Position numbers and translations under genes: made by a program. Of a DNA stretch of 64,000 nt, positions 26,301 to 39,800 are shown in pieces (position 1 is the first letter of the stretch; every line of letters begins with the position of its first letter). The notes beneath the pieces were generated by a model. That model saw only the letters and a list, made by a program, of their open reading frames with translations. It had not been told where the DNA came from and made no database searches. The DNA is from Cynocephalus volans (lineage: Eukaryota; Chordata; Mammalia; Dermoptera; Cynocephalidae). Location of the stretch: positions 49,339,427 to 49,403,426 of the forward strand of contig NC_084472.1 of assembly GCF_027409185.1 (NCBI RefSeq). The letters run 5' to 3'.

Positions 26301-27820
26301 AATATACAAAATTTGTGGATTGTAAGATTTAATATTATAAATATTATATAGAATTCTATATAGAATAGAACAGAGAGCCCAGAAACAGATTCACATGTAC
26401 AAAGAGATCAAAGGAATAAAACAGGGAATCCAAAAATGGGCTTTCGCATATACAAGCATGTGAAACTGACTGTCACACAGACAAGCACTGCATTTATGAA
26501 AAAGGTGACAGACTAATGGAACAAGAATGGTCTTTTCTGTAAAAGGCGCTGCGTCAGTTGGAATTCCATATGGAAAAAAGATAAATTCACCTCACATCAT
26601 ACACCAAACTCCACATGGACTGTAGATTTAAATAAAAAACAAAGCTTTTAGAAAATAACATAAGCAAATATATTGATAATCTTGGAGTAAGCAAAAATTT
26701 TTTAAATTTGTTACAAAAAAAATACGCAATTGATAAAGATAAATCGCTATCGCAGTATTACATGCAGAAAATAGTAAAAAGCATATGTATACAGTTCCTT
26801 TAAGTTTCACATGGTAAACACTCTTGTATAACTACCACTCAGATAAAGAAATAGAACTAGCATCACAGAAGCCCCCAAAACTTCCCAGTCTCTATTCCGC
26901 CTCCCAACTTGCTTAAAATTATAAATGTACATTTATCAAAAGACAACATCAAGGGAGTTAAAAGGTAACACACAAATTTGGGAGAAAATATTAGGACTCA
27001 TATCTAAAATATATAAAGAGCTCTCACAAGTCAGTAAGAAAAAGGCAAACAACCTAGTAGAAAAAAAAAAAACACAGAAAATGAACAGGCACTTCATAAA
27101 AGAGGGTATCTATTGGCCAATAAACACATTAACAGTGCTCGGGATCATTACTTACCAAGAAAAGGAAAGTTAAAACCATAACAAAATACCCCCAAACACA
27201 TATCAGAATATTTAAAATTTTAAAGACCAACAATACTAAATACTGACAAGAATTTGAAGCAACTGTACACCACTGGCAGAAGTGTAACTTTGGGAAAAAA
27301 ATGTAACCACTTTGGAAAACTGGTAGTATCTGATAAAGCTGAACACATGCACACTCTATGACCCTGCAATTCTACTCCTAGGTATAAACCTGAAACTAAA
27401 AACGTGCTAGAACGTTCGCTGAAGCAATGTCATAGTAGCCAACAAGAGAGACAGAACCCGAAATAAACAAGCAAACTAAAGAACAGTCAATGCAGGGAGC
27501 AGGGGAAAAAACCTAACATCAAAGAAATGAAAAATATCCCTGTAATTAATATGCTTAGAGAGTTAAGAGTAGAGGTTGCATCCATAAAACAAGTACAGCA
27601 TAATTTTATATGCAAAGGCCAAGAAAGAGCAGCTGGAAATTAAAAATATGATTACCGAAATAAAAAATTTAAAGGATTAGAAATTACAAATCAAGAAAAT
27701 ATCCCAGAAAGTAAAACAACAGTAATAACAAGATGGAACAGTAATAAGAAGCAGAGACAGGCAAATTAGAAGAAAATTCTGAGATGACTAATATCCAATG
27801 TACAGAAAGAAAGAATGGAA

Positions 27821-27893
<73 letters not shown>

Positions 27894-30800
27894 CACATGT
27901 GTGAAAATTTCCCAAACGAGGGACAGGAGTTACCTACTGATTGCCTAGACAGTGAATTAAAAAAAGACCTACAAGACACGTATTAGTGAATTTTTAAAAA
28001 TCATAAATATATTAAACACTCTCAGAGAAAGGGGAAAAGGCATAAAAGAAGAGGGATTCTGCATGGCATGGACTTCTCATCAGCAACATTGAAGCTAGAG
28101 GACAATAAAGCAATGCCTTCAAAATTCTAGGGAAAATGATTTTCAGTGTAGCCTCCCATACCTAGACAAACTTGACTGTGTCCAGGTGAAATAAAGTTAT
28201 TTCTAACGTGCAAGTTCTCAAAAACTTTGCCTCACATGGTATTTTATTAGAAAGCTATTGGAAGATTTGTTACTTACTGAGACAGTATACTAAGACAGAA
28301 GAAGACAGAAATCCAGAAAACAAATTCCAACTCAGAAGCACAGCAAAGGAGAAAGCCCAGAACTACAGCTGCATAGCAAGACCAGAGAACTATTCCAGCT
28401 TCATGGTAGCAGAGATGACTCCAGGAAAAACACAAGAAAGAACCGCATGGATTTCAGCATAAAGAGAGTATTATTGATGGGCATCTGGCAGAAATTTTAA
28501 ACCATTAGGAAAGATTAACTATAATTATATAGAAAACCTGGCATACAATTAAGATTAACAGCCACAAGGAATTATGAGAGAAAAGAGCGGTGATAATAGT
28601 AATATTTACTTGCCCTTCACAGGAATATTTTCAGTCATAATAATGTAACCCCTGACTATTTAACCTATTTACCTAAAACTGTGATATTACTATGTTGCGA
28701 GGAAAGTCAAGAAATAGTGCTTAAAATTAACAAATAAAGAAACCCTATTAAGTATATTATTTAAAAATATGAAGGTAATTATAAAGGAAATTGAGAAGAA
28801 TTAAGAATAAATGCTTCTGGGAATGGGATTAGAAGACATAAAAAGCTGGAGTAGTAAACTACTGTTTTGAAAAATAAGATTTTAATGCTATTTGATTTTT
28901 TTCATCCATATTCCTATATTACTTAATATCAAAATTACAAAGAATTTAATGAATATTATTAAAATATAATAGTCATCATATTTTAAAATGGACTAGAAAA
29001 ATACATGCTGATTAGAGGTGACTATGAATGAATAACCAATGGGTTTCCTAATTTTATAAAACTTCACAGGTAATGTTTCAGCTGCAACTCTTACTTCCAT
29101 GAGGACTGACACACCTGTATCTCCACACCGGTTATCTCTCTTGGGCTTCTACCCTTCATTTTTTACTACCTGGATATCCAACAGTTACTTTAACAGTACA
29201 AATTATTTTCTAATACTCAAATTCACATTTTATTATTTTTAAAAATTACTGAGCTACCCTTCAGTATTTCCATATTCCTGACAAAGGCATCATTATCCCA
29301 GTCACCTAATTCTAAGATTCTTCACACAAGCACAGCTGATCAGTCAATAAATTTTCAATTATTTCATGACTAGTATAAAAAAAGCCCTTATCGCTTGTGC
29401 CCTAACTTCCTATAAGAGTTTCTTCAGGGATCTCCTAGACTGAAGTCAGTCTTCATACCACATACAATAGTCAGATTAAGACCTCTGTCTAGAATGTTCT
29501 CTCCATGCTTCTCTGCTTTTGAAGACCACATATTCTCATACCTGTTTTCTTTTTCCTTGCACGTATCACAACACGATACATACATATGTACTTATTTGTC
29601 TGTCTCTCTCCCTATCACACTAATGGTAAGTTCCACAAGAACAGGAACTTTATTTTGTTCACTGCAGTATCCCCTCTGTTTACAAAATCAATGAATGAAT
29701 AAATGTATTCATTCATTCAAAAATACATGTTAAGCACTGACATAATGGAGAGACTATGGATAAAGCAACAAGTAACTCTAATACAGTTATAGTCAGAAAA
29801 GGAGAAAGAATAAACGCTAAGGAGGGTCGCTAAATCCAGACTTGACAAATCCCTTTGGAAGAGACGAAGTGACATCTAAGTTCAGACCTAAGGGATGAGC
29901 AGGAAACAGCCAACTGAAGGTGGAAAGGGAACAGCATGAAATATGATCAGTGTATGCAAGGGCAGGGGATGGGGAATGAATAGCACATTCAAAAAGCCAA
30001 ATAAAATTCCATGTGATTCGAGTGTAGAACAAGAGAAGAAAGTGAGGCCAGAGAAGTAAGCAAAAGCCAAATCACTAAGGGCTTTGTAAGTCATGGTGAG
30101 GTGTTTTGATTTTACCCTAAAAACTAAGAGGAAGTATTAAAGCATTTGCAGCAAACAACACTACAAGATCTTCATGTTAGAAAAGCTTCTGGCTACAATA
30201 TGAAGAATGAATTGAAGGGAATAAGACAAGGAGCAGAGAGATGAGATGAAAGAACAGCTACCCGGTACTGGGATGGAAGCAAGTGAACATTGAGGAGGTA
30301 GAGTCAATAGGACTTGTTGGCTAACTAGATGTCTGGGGTGAAAGATGAGAAGAGTCAAGGATAAAGCTCAGGTTTCTGGCTGAGGCAACCAAATGAACAG
30401 TGGTACTTTTACTGAGACAAGGCACATAGAATAAAGGGCAGGTTTGACAGGGTGATGAATTAGAAGTGCTGATGAGACTTCCAAGTGAACGGTGTTAGTA
30501 GGTTGATTGATACAAACAACTGAAGCTCAGGATAAAGATAAAGATTTGGGAAGCTTTAACATGTAGATAACTGAAGCCAGGGGGATGAGTGAAATTATCC
30601 ATGAAAGGTTTATGTGCAGAAAAGAATGCAAAGGATTCCCTGGGAACCCCCACCATTCTAAAAGATAGATGGAAAAAGAACCTAAGAAGAGGACTGAGAA
30701 AAAACACATACAGAGGAAAACGAAGAAGGCACAGTGTCATAGAGTAAGAGAGAGTGTTTCAGAAGGCAGGGGTAGTCGCTGCACCTAATGCTAAAATAGA

Positions 30801-33800
30801 TCAAGTAATTTAAGCACTGAAACTTGTCCATTCAATTTTACAAAGATCATCAGCGATCTTCATGAGAACAGTGTCAGTGGCACAGTGAAAACAAAAGCTA
30901 CATTTCAGAGATACAAAAATTGAGTGAGAGGTAGAGTAGATCATAAATACATGAACACCAAGAAGTTCTGTAAAACAGAGAGAAAAAATAAAGGGAACAC
31001 AGAGAGAACAAATGCTAAAAGAGGACACAGAATAAAGCAAATAACTTCTTTAAAGATGAGGAAGATTTAAATATTTTTTTATTTTTTAAAACTGTTTTTA
31101 ATTGACAAATAATAATTATACATATTTGTGGGGTACAATGTGATATCTGGGTACATGTATACAATGTCTGATGATCAAATCAGAGTAATTAGCATACCCA
31201 TCACCTCAAATACTTGTCATTTCTTTGTGTTGGGAACATTCAAAATCCTCTCTTCTAGCTATTTGAAATTATACAGTAAACTGTTACTGACTGTACTCAC
31301 TCTACAGTGCTATAGGACACTAGAACTTATGCCCATCCTCTCCTTATACTTCCTTTTACGATACCCTTTTCAGCCTCTAGTAACCACTATTCTCCTCTCT
31401 ACTTCTATGGCATGTTCTCACTTGTATGTGGAAACTAAACAATATTTGAATATATTTAAACGTTTTTGAGGAGAAGCCAGCTTAGTGAGAGGTTTAAGAT
31501 AAGACGTAGTTGATATAATCCACTGGGTGTGGTCTCTGAGAGGGCAGGAGGGAATGCATTTGGAAACCACAGATGTTGGAATTAGCTTAAGGCCAGGAGC
31601 AGATACATTGAAGTTCAGTTCAGAAGGGTAATAAAAAACCTACTCCCTAGTTCAAAATCCTCTAAAAATTTCTCACTTGCAGATTTAAACAGAAATACCT
31701 AAGTCTATTCAATTTCATAAATATTCAAATAAATATCAAATGAAATTCCTTTTTTAACTGCTGAATTACCAAAAAAAAAAAAAAAAGAGGATTGATAATA
31801 TCCAATGCCATAGAATGTAAACTGAAACTGGAATGCACATAACTTGTTGCTAGTCTTTCAATCTGGTACAACCCTTTGGAAATCAATTTACTAGCATGTA
31901 TCAAAAATCATAAATATTCACACTAATTATATTTCTGGGAATCTAGCCCAAGGAAACATTATAAAAAATATGAAGAAACTTATAGGCATAAGGCTATTCA
32001 CGGGAATACTACCTATAATATGAAAAATTGGAAATAACAATATGCAAATGTTAACTAAATCATATGCTAGCACAATATACAACTGTTGGATAATATATAA
32101 TTAATAAAAAAAAATTATAGCACACACAGTGCATAAAACACAGAAAAAATGTGTATAACATAATGTTGGGTGAAAATTTTATGGATGTATACTATGATCC
32201 TCATTATGTTTTCAAAAATGCATTAAAATATTGGAAAAAAAATTTTTTAATGGTAAAAGAACATACTGTCATCATATTAGAAAAAAGAAATGGAGTAATT
32301 TTTTCTTTTGTCTATCCCAAATTTCTTCCTCTTATAAAGCAAGTGATAACATTTTTAAAACTTCTAAAGATTGGCATTTAAGTAAGCCCTTAATGATATG
32401 AACCATCCTCAGCTCCCACTACTTTCCATAAAAACCCTAATCTCCAACCACCTTGTCTCCTCATTCCTTGCCCATTCCCAAATAATATCTTTGCGAACAC
32501 TACTCTCCGCAGTTGAAATGTCCTCTCCTTCCCATTTGCTTTTCTAAATTCTATTCAATCTTCAAAGTCCAAAAGATATGTCTCATATCTTTTCTAAAGA
32601 TTTCCCCAAACCTCCTAGCCATAATAATCTCATCCTTCTTGAACACCTATAGGACTTGTCTGTACTATTTATTTGACATTTTATACAGGACATTTTCCCA
32701 ACATTACTCAGAGTAATTTTTTCAAGTAGCATAAGACATGTCATCTATTTTCTCTGCATGGGTAGCCAATTTTTCTCTCTAGAGAAAAGGAATATAATAT
32801 CCTCCCTGGGACTCTGTGCTTTAGCTTATCTATTTCTCAATCATAAAAACATTGTAATGAGACTATACTAGAAATAACTGTCAGAGGTTAGAAAGAAGTA
32901 AATGTTGCTAGAATGGGTGGAATGGGTAATAATTTTCTGAGTTATGACAACTGAATACTGAAATATTCTGTAAACTTTTCACCTACAATGTCTTTAAAGT
33001 GCATATGATTTTTAAATTTGTCTTTCATCTGGAAAATTTCTTCTAATACATTTTTAAACACCTATTCTGAAAGAAAAGTCTGATTTCTGGAAGAGAGTAA
33101 AGTTTCATATCTTTTGAAAGAAGAATTAGCAAAACAAAATAAAAGGAAAAAAATCTAATATCAAGTGGAAGATTCAAATCTGCTTCTTCACTGGCTTTAA
33201 ATATTTACTCCTACCAAAAAAGATAGATATTGTGTTAAGAAATGTGATTAACATTCAAAGACTATCAAAAACACCAAAAGTCTATCAGCACCCTGTGATC
33301 TAATAATTAAAAGGAAGAAGTAACAGCTCAAAGATGAAGTTTCTTTGATCTGAGTTTGAAGGGGAGAAAGAAGACATCAAGAAACCAGAAAGCATCAAAG
33401 GTGACAGCAACAAAGAAATCAGAAAGAAATAAAAATGTGAGTTCTTCATATATTGAAAGAGGTAAGCTAGGACAGATATCCTTAACAGCAAAATTACAAT
33501 TTAATTAGACAAAAAAGAATCTTGGGACATGTTTTATACATCTGGCCAAATAAGGACATTTCAATGATCTTTCTGTTTGGGATAACAGCCTGACAATTAG
33601 TAGATTTCCCTCTCCCCCACTCCAGGTTTCTTTTTAATCTGATGAAAAGACAAGCATTCATCAAATATCTTGATACTATATATAAAAATGGCTATCTATT
33701 TACCCTACCCTAACAAGTTTTTACAAATTTCATCTCTACCTTATAATTTTAAATATAGGCAGAAATCACTGCTGAATTCTATTTCATGCACTTTCTTTTA

Positions 33801-36800
33801 CATACCCTACAGCTAAGGCATTTTCAAGGAGTGAATACATTAGAAATTCATAATTTATATATTTTACAGAATTCAAATTAGACTGTCATATAATGACATG
33901 GGCAGAGAATGTTTGTTATATGTGACAGAATTATTAATTTTTATGATTGCTTCTCATCTAAATTAGTCACTCCAAGCCTATTCAAGGTAGAGCCTAGATT
34001 AAGACCTAGAAACCTAATCCTACTCCTCAGCCTCAAAATTTCAACACTCTAAAAGGAATTATAATACCACTAGCTTAAATATTGTATTTACAGAATGTGA
34101 TATGGTTAAAGAATAAAAACATATCTATGGGAATCTCGAAAAAAGAAATCTCATTGTCTAATTCATTTATTCTATGATAAAAATAACTTCTCCATATGGA
34201 ATATTTGGCAATTTATATTATCAACCTAGTTCAATGAATCTAAGTAATGGGTAGCAAAATTAGAAGAATTATTTTTGCCTATGTATACTTTGTTAACTAT
34301 CTCCTCAGTAATAACAGTTGATTAGCAGTCATCTGCCATATGTATGTCAAAATATAATTAAACCAACATCTTTCCTTTACTAACAAACCTGAATCTAAAC
34401 CGGAATAGTCAGGATGACAGATCATGGTTCTAAAATTTCACATTACTATAAAAATTGTCCTCTACTATTTTCCTATATTTGCCCAGTGCACAGTCCTATA
34501 CTTTGGAATCCTGTTGGTGAGACATTAGTCAAATACTACCTAAATTCTTAAGTTAAAGATAAAGAAGGGGCAACGACAACTAAAGTCTTAGCATAATCAA
34601 AAGCATCTAGCAAAAATTGTCAGGTAACATAAGGATAAAGTGAAAAATGGCCCAAGCTTTTGGAGAAGTAACGCTGCTAAACAATTTTAACACTTTCTAT
34701 CTATGCAAGCTAAAAGGAAGATTAAACCCTCAAAAGATCTGGGTTAGAATGACAAAAGTTTTTTGGGGGGGAGTGGGAAGGACTAGCTTTTTTGACACAT
34801 ACTTTTCATTTGAGAACAATCTCATAAACCGTAATGAAAGAAGGAAAACTTAAAACTATTCAAAATATCAAAGAACAAGGGGCAACTAGTCTGGTTACTT
34901 CAACTTTAAAATTCTAGGTTACCAATATCTCTATAGCCAGATAAACACCCAGTAAATACAATTACTACAGCTTTAAAAAACTGTGACTGAAGTTAGGTGC
35001 AGAAAATAATTAAAAATTAAATTACTGTTAAAATGGCCAGAATTTGCTAACCAATTGGTCTTTCAACAAAACATTTGGGTTTATAGACTATACTGAGAAC
35101 GATTTGGCAAAGAAAAGATGAGGATAAAAATCTATTAAATACTATCTGTTCTTAGTAAAACAATTCAAATTTCCAGTGTGAAACAGTGTTATCAGTTAAA
35201 GATTATCTTCTACCTTCTTTATCTTTTGGGATTTTTGAAGCAAACTGTTTTACCCAATTACATACTTTCAAAATTTTCAGTTAATAAAAATCTTTATGAG
35301 GAAATGATTTTTAAATCACTAAAAAGCCAAAGGACAAGATGGTCAAGAATTTGGACAGTATCTGAGAAAGAATACGACAGGGAACAGCTTTGTCAAGGCG
35401 GGCAAAGTTTAGAATGGCAGAATTCCTTCCCTGTTGCAATGACTATACTAAAACTACCAGAGGTTTGGTGGCTGTCACTGGGTGCAACAGAAGGGAAAAG
35501 CCTCACACAGAAAGCTGAATGGCCCAAAGAAAACCTAAGTTGTGACAAGAGCCTAAAGGCACATGCAGGTACGCATCTTTTATATTGGATGTGATACACT
35601 TACATGGCCCCTGTTGAATCTCTTGGGGACCAACAGTAAAGCAAGTTTAGAACTTCAAATCTTGAGACATCTATAGCAAGATGCTGATCCAATGTGGCTC
35701 CAAATATCTTCTGTTTTCCTGGCTCACCTGAAGAGGAAAAAACACTACAGAGGATGTGGGAACTGAATTTCTTTATGTAGTTTCTTCTAGAGCAACTGTC
35801 TGAAAGTTTTGGCCCAATCTTTTATGAGTTCTGGAGATGAGACACTTGAAGGACTAGTGAAAAACAAAATTCAAATGAAAAGGTGGAGTGAGACATCTAA
35901 AAGGGGACCGCAGAGCAAAAGATAATCGTCGTAGGTAAATCAGTGTTTCTAATGCCTAGGTGGGAGGAAGCAGAGAAAGGAGAGGGAAAAAAATGGACAG
36001 ATGTTTCTCCCTTCACTCCCTCACACCAATTGATACTAAAAATTCACAAAGTACCTAAACTTTTTGACCACAATTAGGGAGTGAATAAGCAAGATTACTT
36101 GGAAGGTTTAAGCATTTTGTCAAGTCTCCCTCCCCTGGCTATATGGCATTATTAGGCAGCAGGGAGGCCTTCGGGTAATACTTTTTTTCTAAGGAAAGAT
36201 TCTGGTGGAAATACAGCTTGAAGTAATAAAGAAAGAGTAAAATAAGTTGAATTTCTACAAAAATGGAAGTCACAGGACAATATACCATATTGACAAAGTT
36301 TATCTGAATCTAATTTTCAAAAGGGTTGGGACAGATTTTATGAATTAAGAAATTAGAACAAAAAGTTATTTCCAAATAACAGAAAATATTTTAAAACTAA
36401 GCAACACAAAAACTGCATGCTTTATCATTCTCTAAAATACTATCCCTGGAAAGATAATCTTTAAAAAACTAAGATTAGCAGAACCAAGTCTGATGTATAT
36501 TATCACACAAAAAGCATAAAAATGTTGTTCATAATAATAATTAGATTTATTTTTAATTAACTTCTTAAATTTTTTCTTAAAGTATTTTACCTAAATTTTG
36601 TATATAGTTATAGTTATTCTCTGGCATTCACGTAATAGCCTAGGACATAAAACATTTTCTTTCCAAATACATCCCATTTTAATCAGAATTTACTTGAACT
36701 ATGTAAGAATACTAGATTTATCTGAAAAATAAGATTGGAGAATGAATTAGATCCTTACCTGACGTGGCTGTTCATTCATTCGTTGTGGATCTGATTTCAC

Positions 36801-39800
36801 TTTATTACTAGGATGATTTGTGACTTTGGTTACTGGTTGTTTGAAAATTGATGCTGTTTGTCTAATTGGCAATGTCGTATTCAAATCTGGTTTACCCTGT
36901 GAATATAAATGCGTTTTCATTAATAAATATTTTAAATAAATACAATTAGATGAATTCTTTTTTACTAATTCAAAATCCATTACTTTAAATCAGATTATTC
37001 CAAACTTCTCAGTCTATCTCAGCAATTTAAGTATCTTAAAGTACATTTTTAAGCATTTCATTACGTAAGATATACATGAAGTTGTCTCATTATAAATGAA
37101 ATGCTTTTTATGTACCTTTAAATGTAAGAAAATACTCCACATAAAATTCATACTTAATTTTATTAGCAAGAGACTAAGGATTTTTAAATGAACAAGTATG
37201 TTTAAAGTTGTACAAAAAGAAGGAGATACAAAAGGAAGTTATACAAAAGGAATAGAACTTTAAGGTCAAGAATCAGAATAGCAATCATTTCTACATTCTG
37301 AGAACGAAGAAAAATACTGGCTTACTTGGGCATTAAAATATGAACAACGTGATTAGCAGTTAGAAGGCCAGGCTTACCTAAAACCACATAAATTATCATT
37401 CCCTTTTATATAAAAATAAAATAACTAGGAATGGAAGTTCCAATTCCAGCAAACAAAACTCAACTTTTAAAATGTGATAAAATTAGAAAGTATTCCTTAT
37501 TTTTTATAACACATTTAATATTTTTAAAGAAGAGATTTAAAATTAAAGCTTCAGAAAAATTAAACATATTTATTTAGTTTTAATCAACCAGTAAAAAAAA
37601 TGTAAGATATGTTATAGTGAGATCAAAATGTGGCACAGAATTGCTATGAAGTTCTACAAAAAGAAAAATAAAGAAAAAAAGAAAAGAGAAAGGAAATGGA
37701 GAAAACACAATTTAATCATTGCATGTTCTGATTCTGGCAAAAAATATAAAAGTTCATAAACAAGGGGTCCTCAAAGGTTCATGGAAAGATCTGCATTATC
37801 TTTTAATTCTATTTTTCCACAAACTTCTTCAAGTACTATCGTATATACGAAAACAATATTCATCTGATATATTTCTGATATAGAAATATTTGATAAATTT
37901 ACAGGATAATTGATGAACTTTTATATTTACTACTGTCTCCAGACAGAAATTGTAATGTCAACTTCCATACTCCAAAACAGTCGTTCTCAACCCTAAGCAT
38001 GCATTAGAATCACCCAGAGGACTTGTTGAAACTCAAGATTGCTGAATCAGATTCAGTAGGTCTGAGGCAGGGCCTGTGAATCTGCATTTCTATTAAGGTC
38101 TCAGGGTTTGCTGATACTGCAGATCCAGAGACCACACTTGGAGAAGCACTGCTCTAAAACAGATTGCAAATTGGTGGCAGATGGACCAAGTCTAACCCAT
38201 AGATGAGTATTGTTCAGTTTTTAATGCCTTAAATAAATTAATCCAACATCTGGAAACCAGGAGTCTTCATATAAAATCCAGAATTCTCACTTCTCTTAAA
38301 AACTGAAAGATCTAGAAATACTTGATTTGGTTTGGCAACAATAGCCTATGATTTACTAGTAGCAGCTGCCCACTAGAGGCATTGGGTTGAGGAATGCTGC
38401 AAGTGGAAAACAAGTGATATTTGCATTACCTGTCTGGGCCCCATAGCCACTGAGTTTGTGACCTCTGCTTAAAGAATATTAGCATGCCTAGAAAGGTAAG
38501 CATCACAATAAAATAATCTGACAATTACCACAATTACAGTATTATTTGAATCCACCATTAAATGTGCCCTCACATTTTCCCCTATCCACACAATACACCC
38601 CTCTTCTCTGCATGTACTGGGCATTCTTGCCATTCCTCCACCTCAATGCTCTCCCAATGTACGTGTTTCCCTGTAAGACATACATTCATCTCAAATGATT
38701 ATTTCTCAGGTATTTAGCTTTACCTTCAGAAATGTGCTAACTTGGCTAACAGGCTACAAAATAACCACTTAGGCTACCACCTCCAAAAAGTGTAAGGCCC
38801 AGGAATGTGGATTTTTAAAAGCTCTTCTGGTAATTCTGTCATGCACAGAAAGTTTGGATGCCTCTGATTTATGACATCTAGACTATTCTGAGGCCCTAAA
38901 TGAAGTCACCCACCCTACAGTGTTTGATCCTAAAAAACCTTAACACATAAATGCTTATGAAGAACTTTTCCTATCATAAATTTAGGTATAACCACTGTGT
39001 GTCACTAAACAATACCTTGTTTGGCTTTTCATGTTTTTGTTCTTTAATAAAGAACAATATACTCTGCTGGTATTAGAACAAAGGTGGCATCAGCAGACAC
39101 AGAATATTGCAACTGTTTGTATGAGCAAACATATTCAAGCCTGTGAGATTCTCACTGTTACAAAGGATAACTGTAGGCAGCAGGGACTATTCTAAACTAT
39201 GAATCCCGAGTCCATGAAGACTGGAAGGAAAAAAGGAATATGTAAAACTATTGATGCTACAATGGTAAGATTGATGACTTTGCATTAACTTATGTTTTTG
39301 GTACAATGAAGAAAAATTAGAAGAAAAAGCTAGCTAAAATACTTAAGATACACAATTAACTTCCATTGCCTAATGAGACAGTTCATTCCCCAGTGGTACA
39401 GCAAAAAAGACATTATTCAAGAGTGTGCTGCATTATTCTTCTCTCAATCTTATTTCGGTGTTTAGCATTTTTCCCCCTACTTTTAACTGGCCTAGAAGCT
39501 CTGAGGATAGAAAGAATTGTTTACTAATTGATTTTATATTCCAAAACAGTATCATGTAAAGTTGAGTAATCTGTAAAACTGGACTAACTGGTTTTCCCAG
39601 AAACTGTCAGAAAAACAGTAAATTTTATTACCACTCTCCCCTGAGGACTGCCAAAGAGCCACTGTTAATTCATGCCCAGTTGCATGTATGAGTTTTTCTA
39701 AACAACCAATCTGCCATAACCTTAGGAGTTAAAAAGCAAACACTTTTTTATGGGAAAGATTAAAGTTGTTCATGTATTTGAAACCTTACCTTTCAATATA

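Larger units (their letters stand above)
14928..36758 (-). other. MBD2: MBD2 intron 3
   Basis: 21831 bp, phase 0, donor GTAAGG, acceptor TTACAG. Holds the L2, MIR, MER, L1 and SINE pieces listed separately. Stretches where I recognise nothing: 14940-15690, 16180-17230, 17890-19260, 20525-21115, 21265-22330, 22800-23070, 23340-24160, 28500-29430 and 32650-36758 (AT-rich; contains a 138-codon open frame judged to be chance). Confidence 0.85.

Noticed and set aside
27684..27986. Open frames with long Thr-His or Cys-Val runs
   Set aside because: Translations of the TG microsatellite inside an old LINE.
35178..35594. 138-codon open frame as a protein-coding gene
   Set aside because: No recognisable domain, ordinary base composition for intron, no Kozak-like context or exon partners seen; kept only as a low-interest finding.
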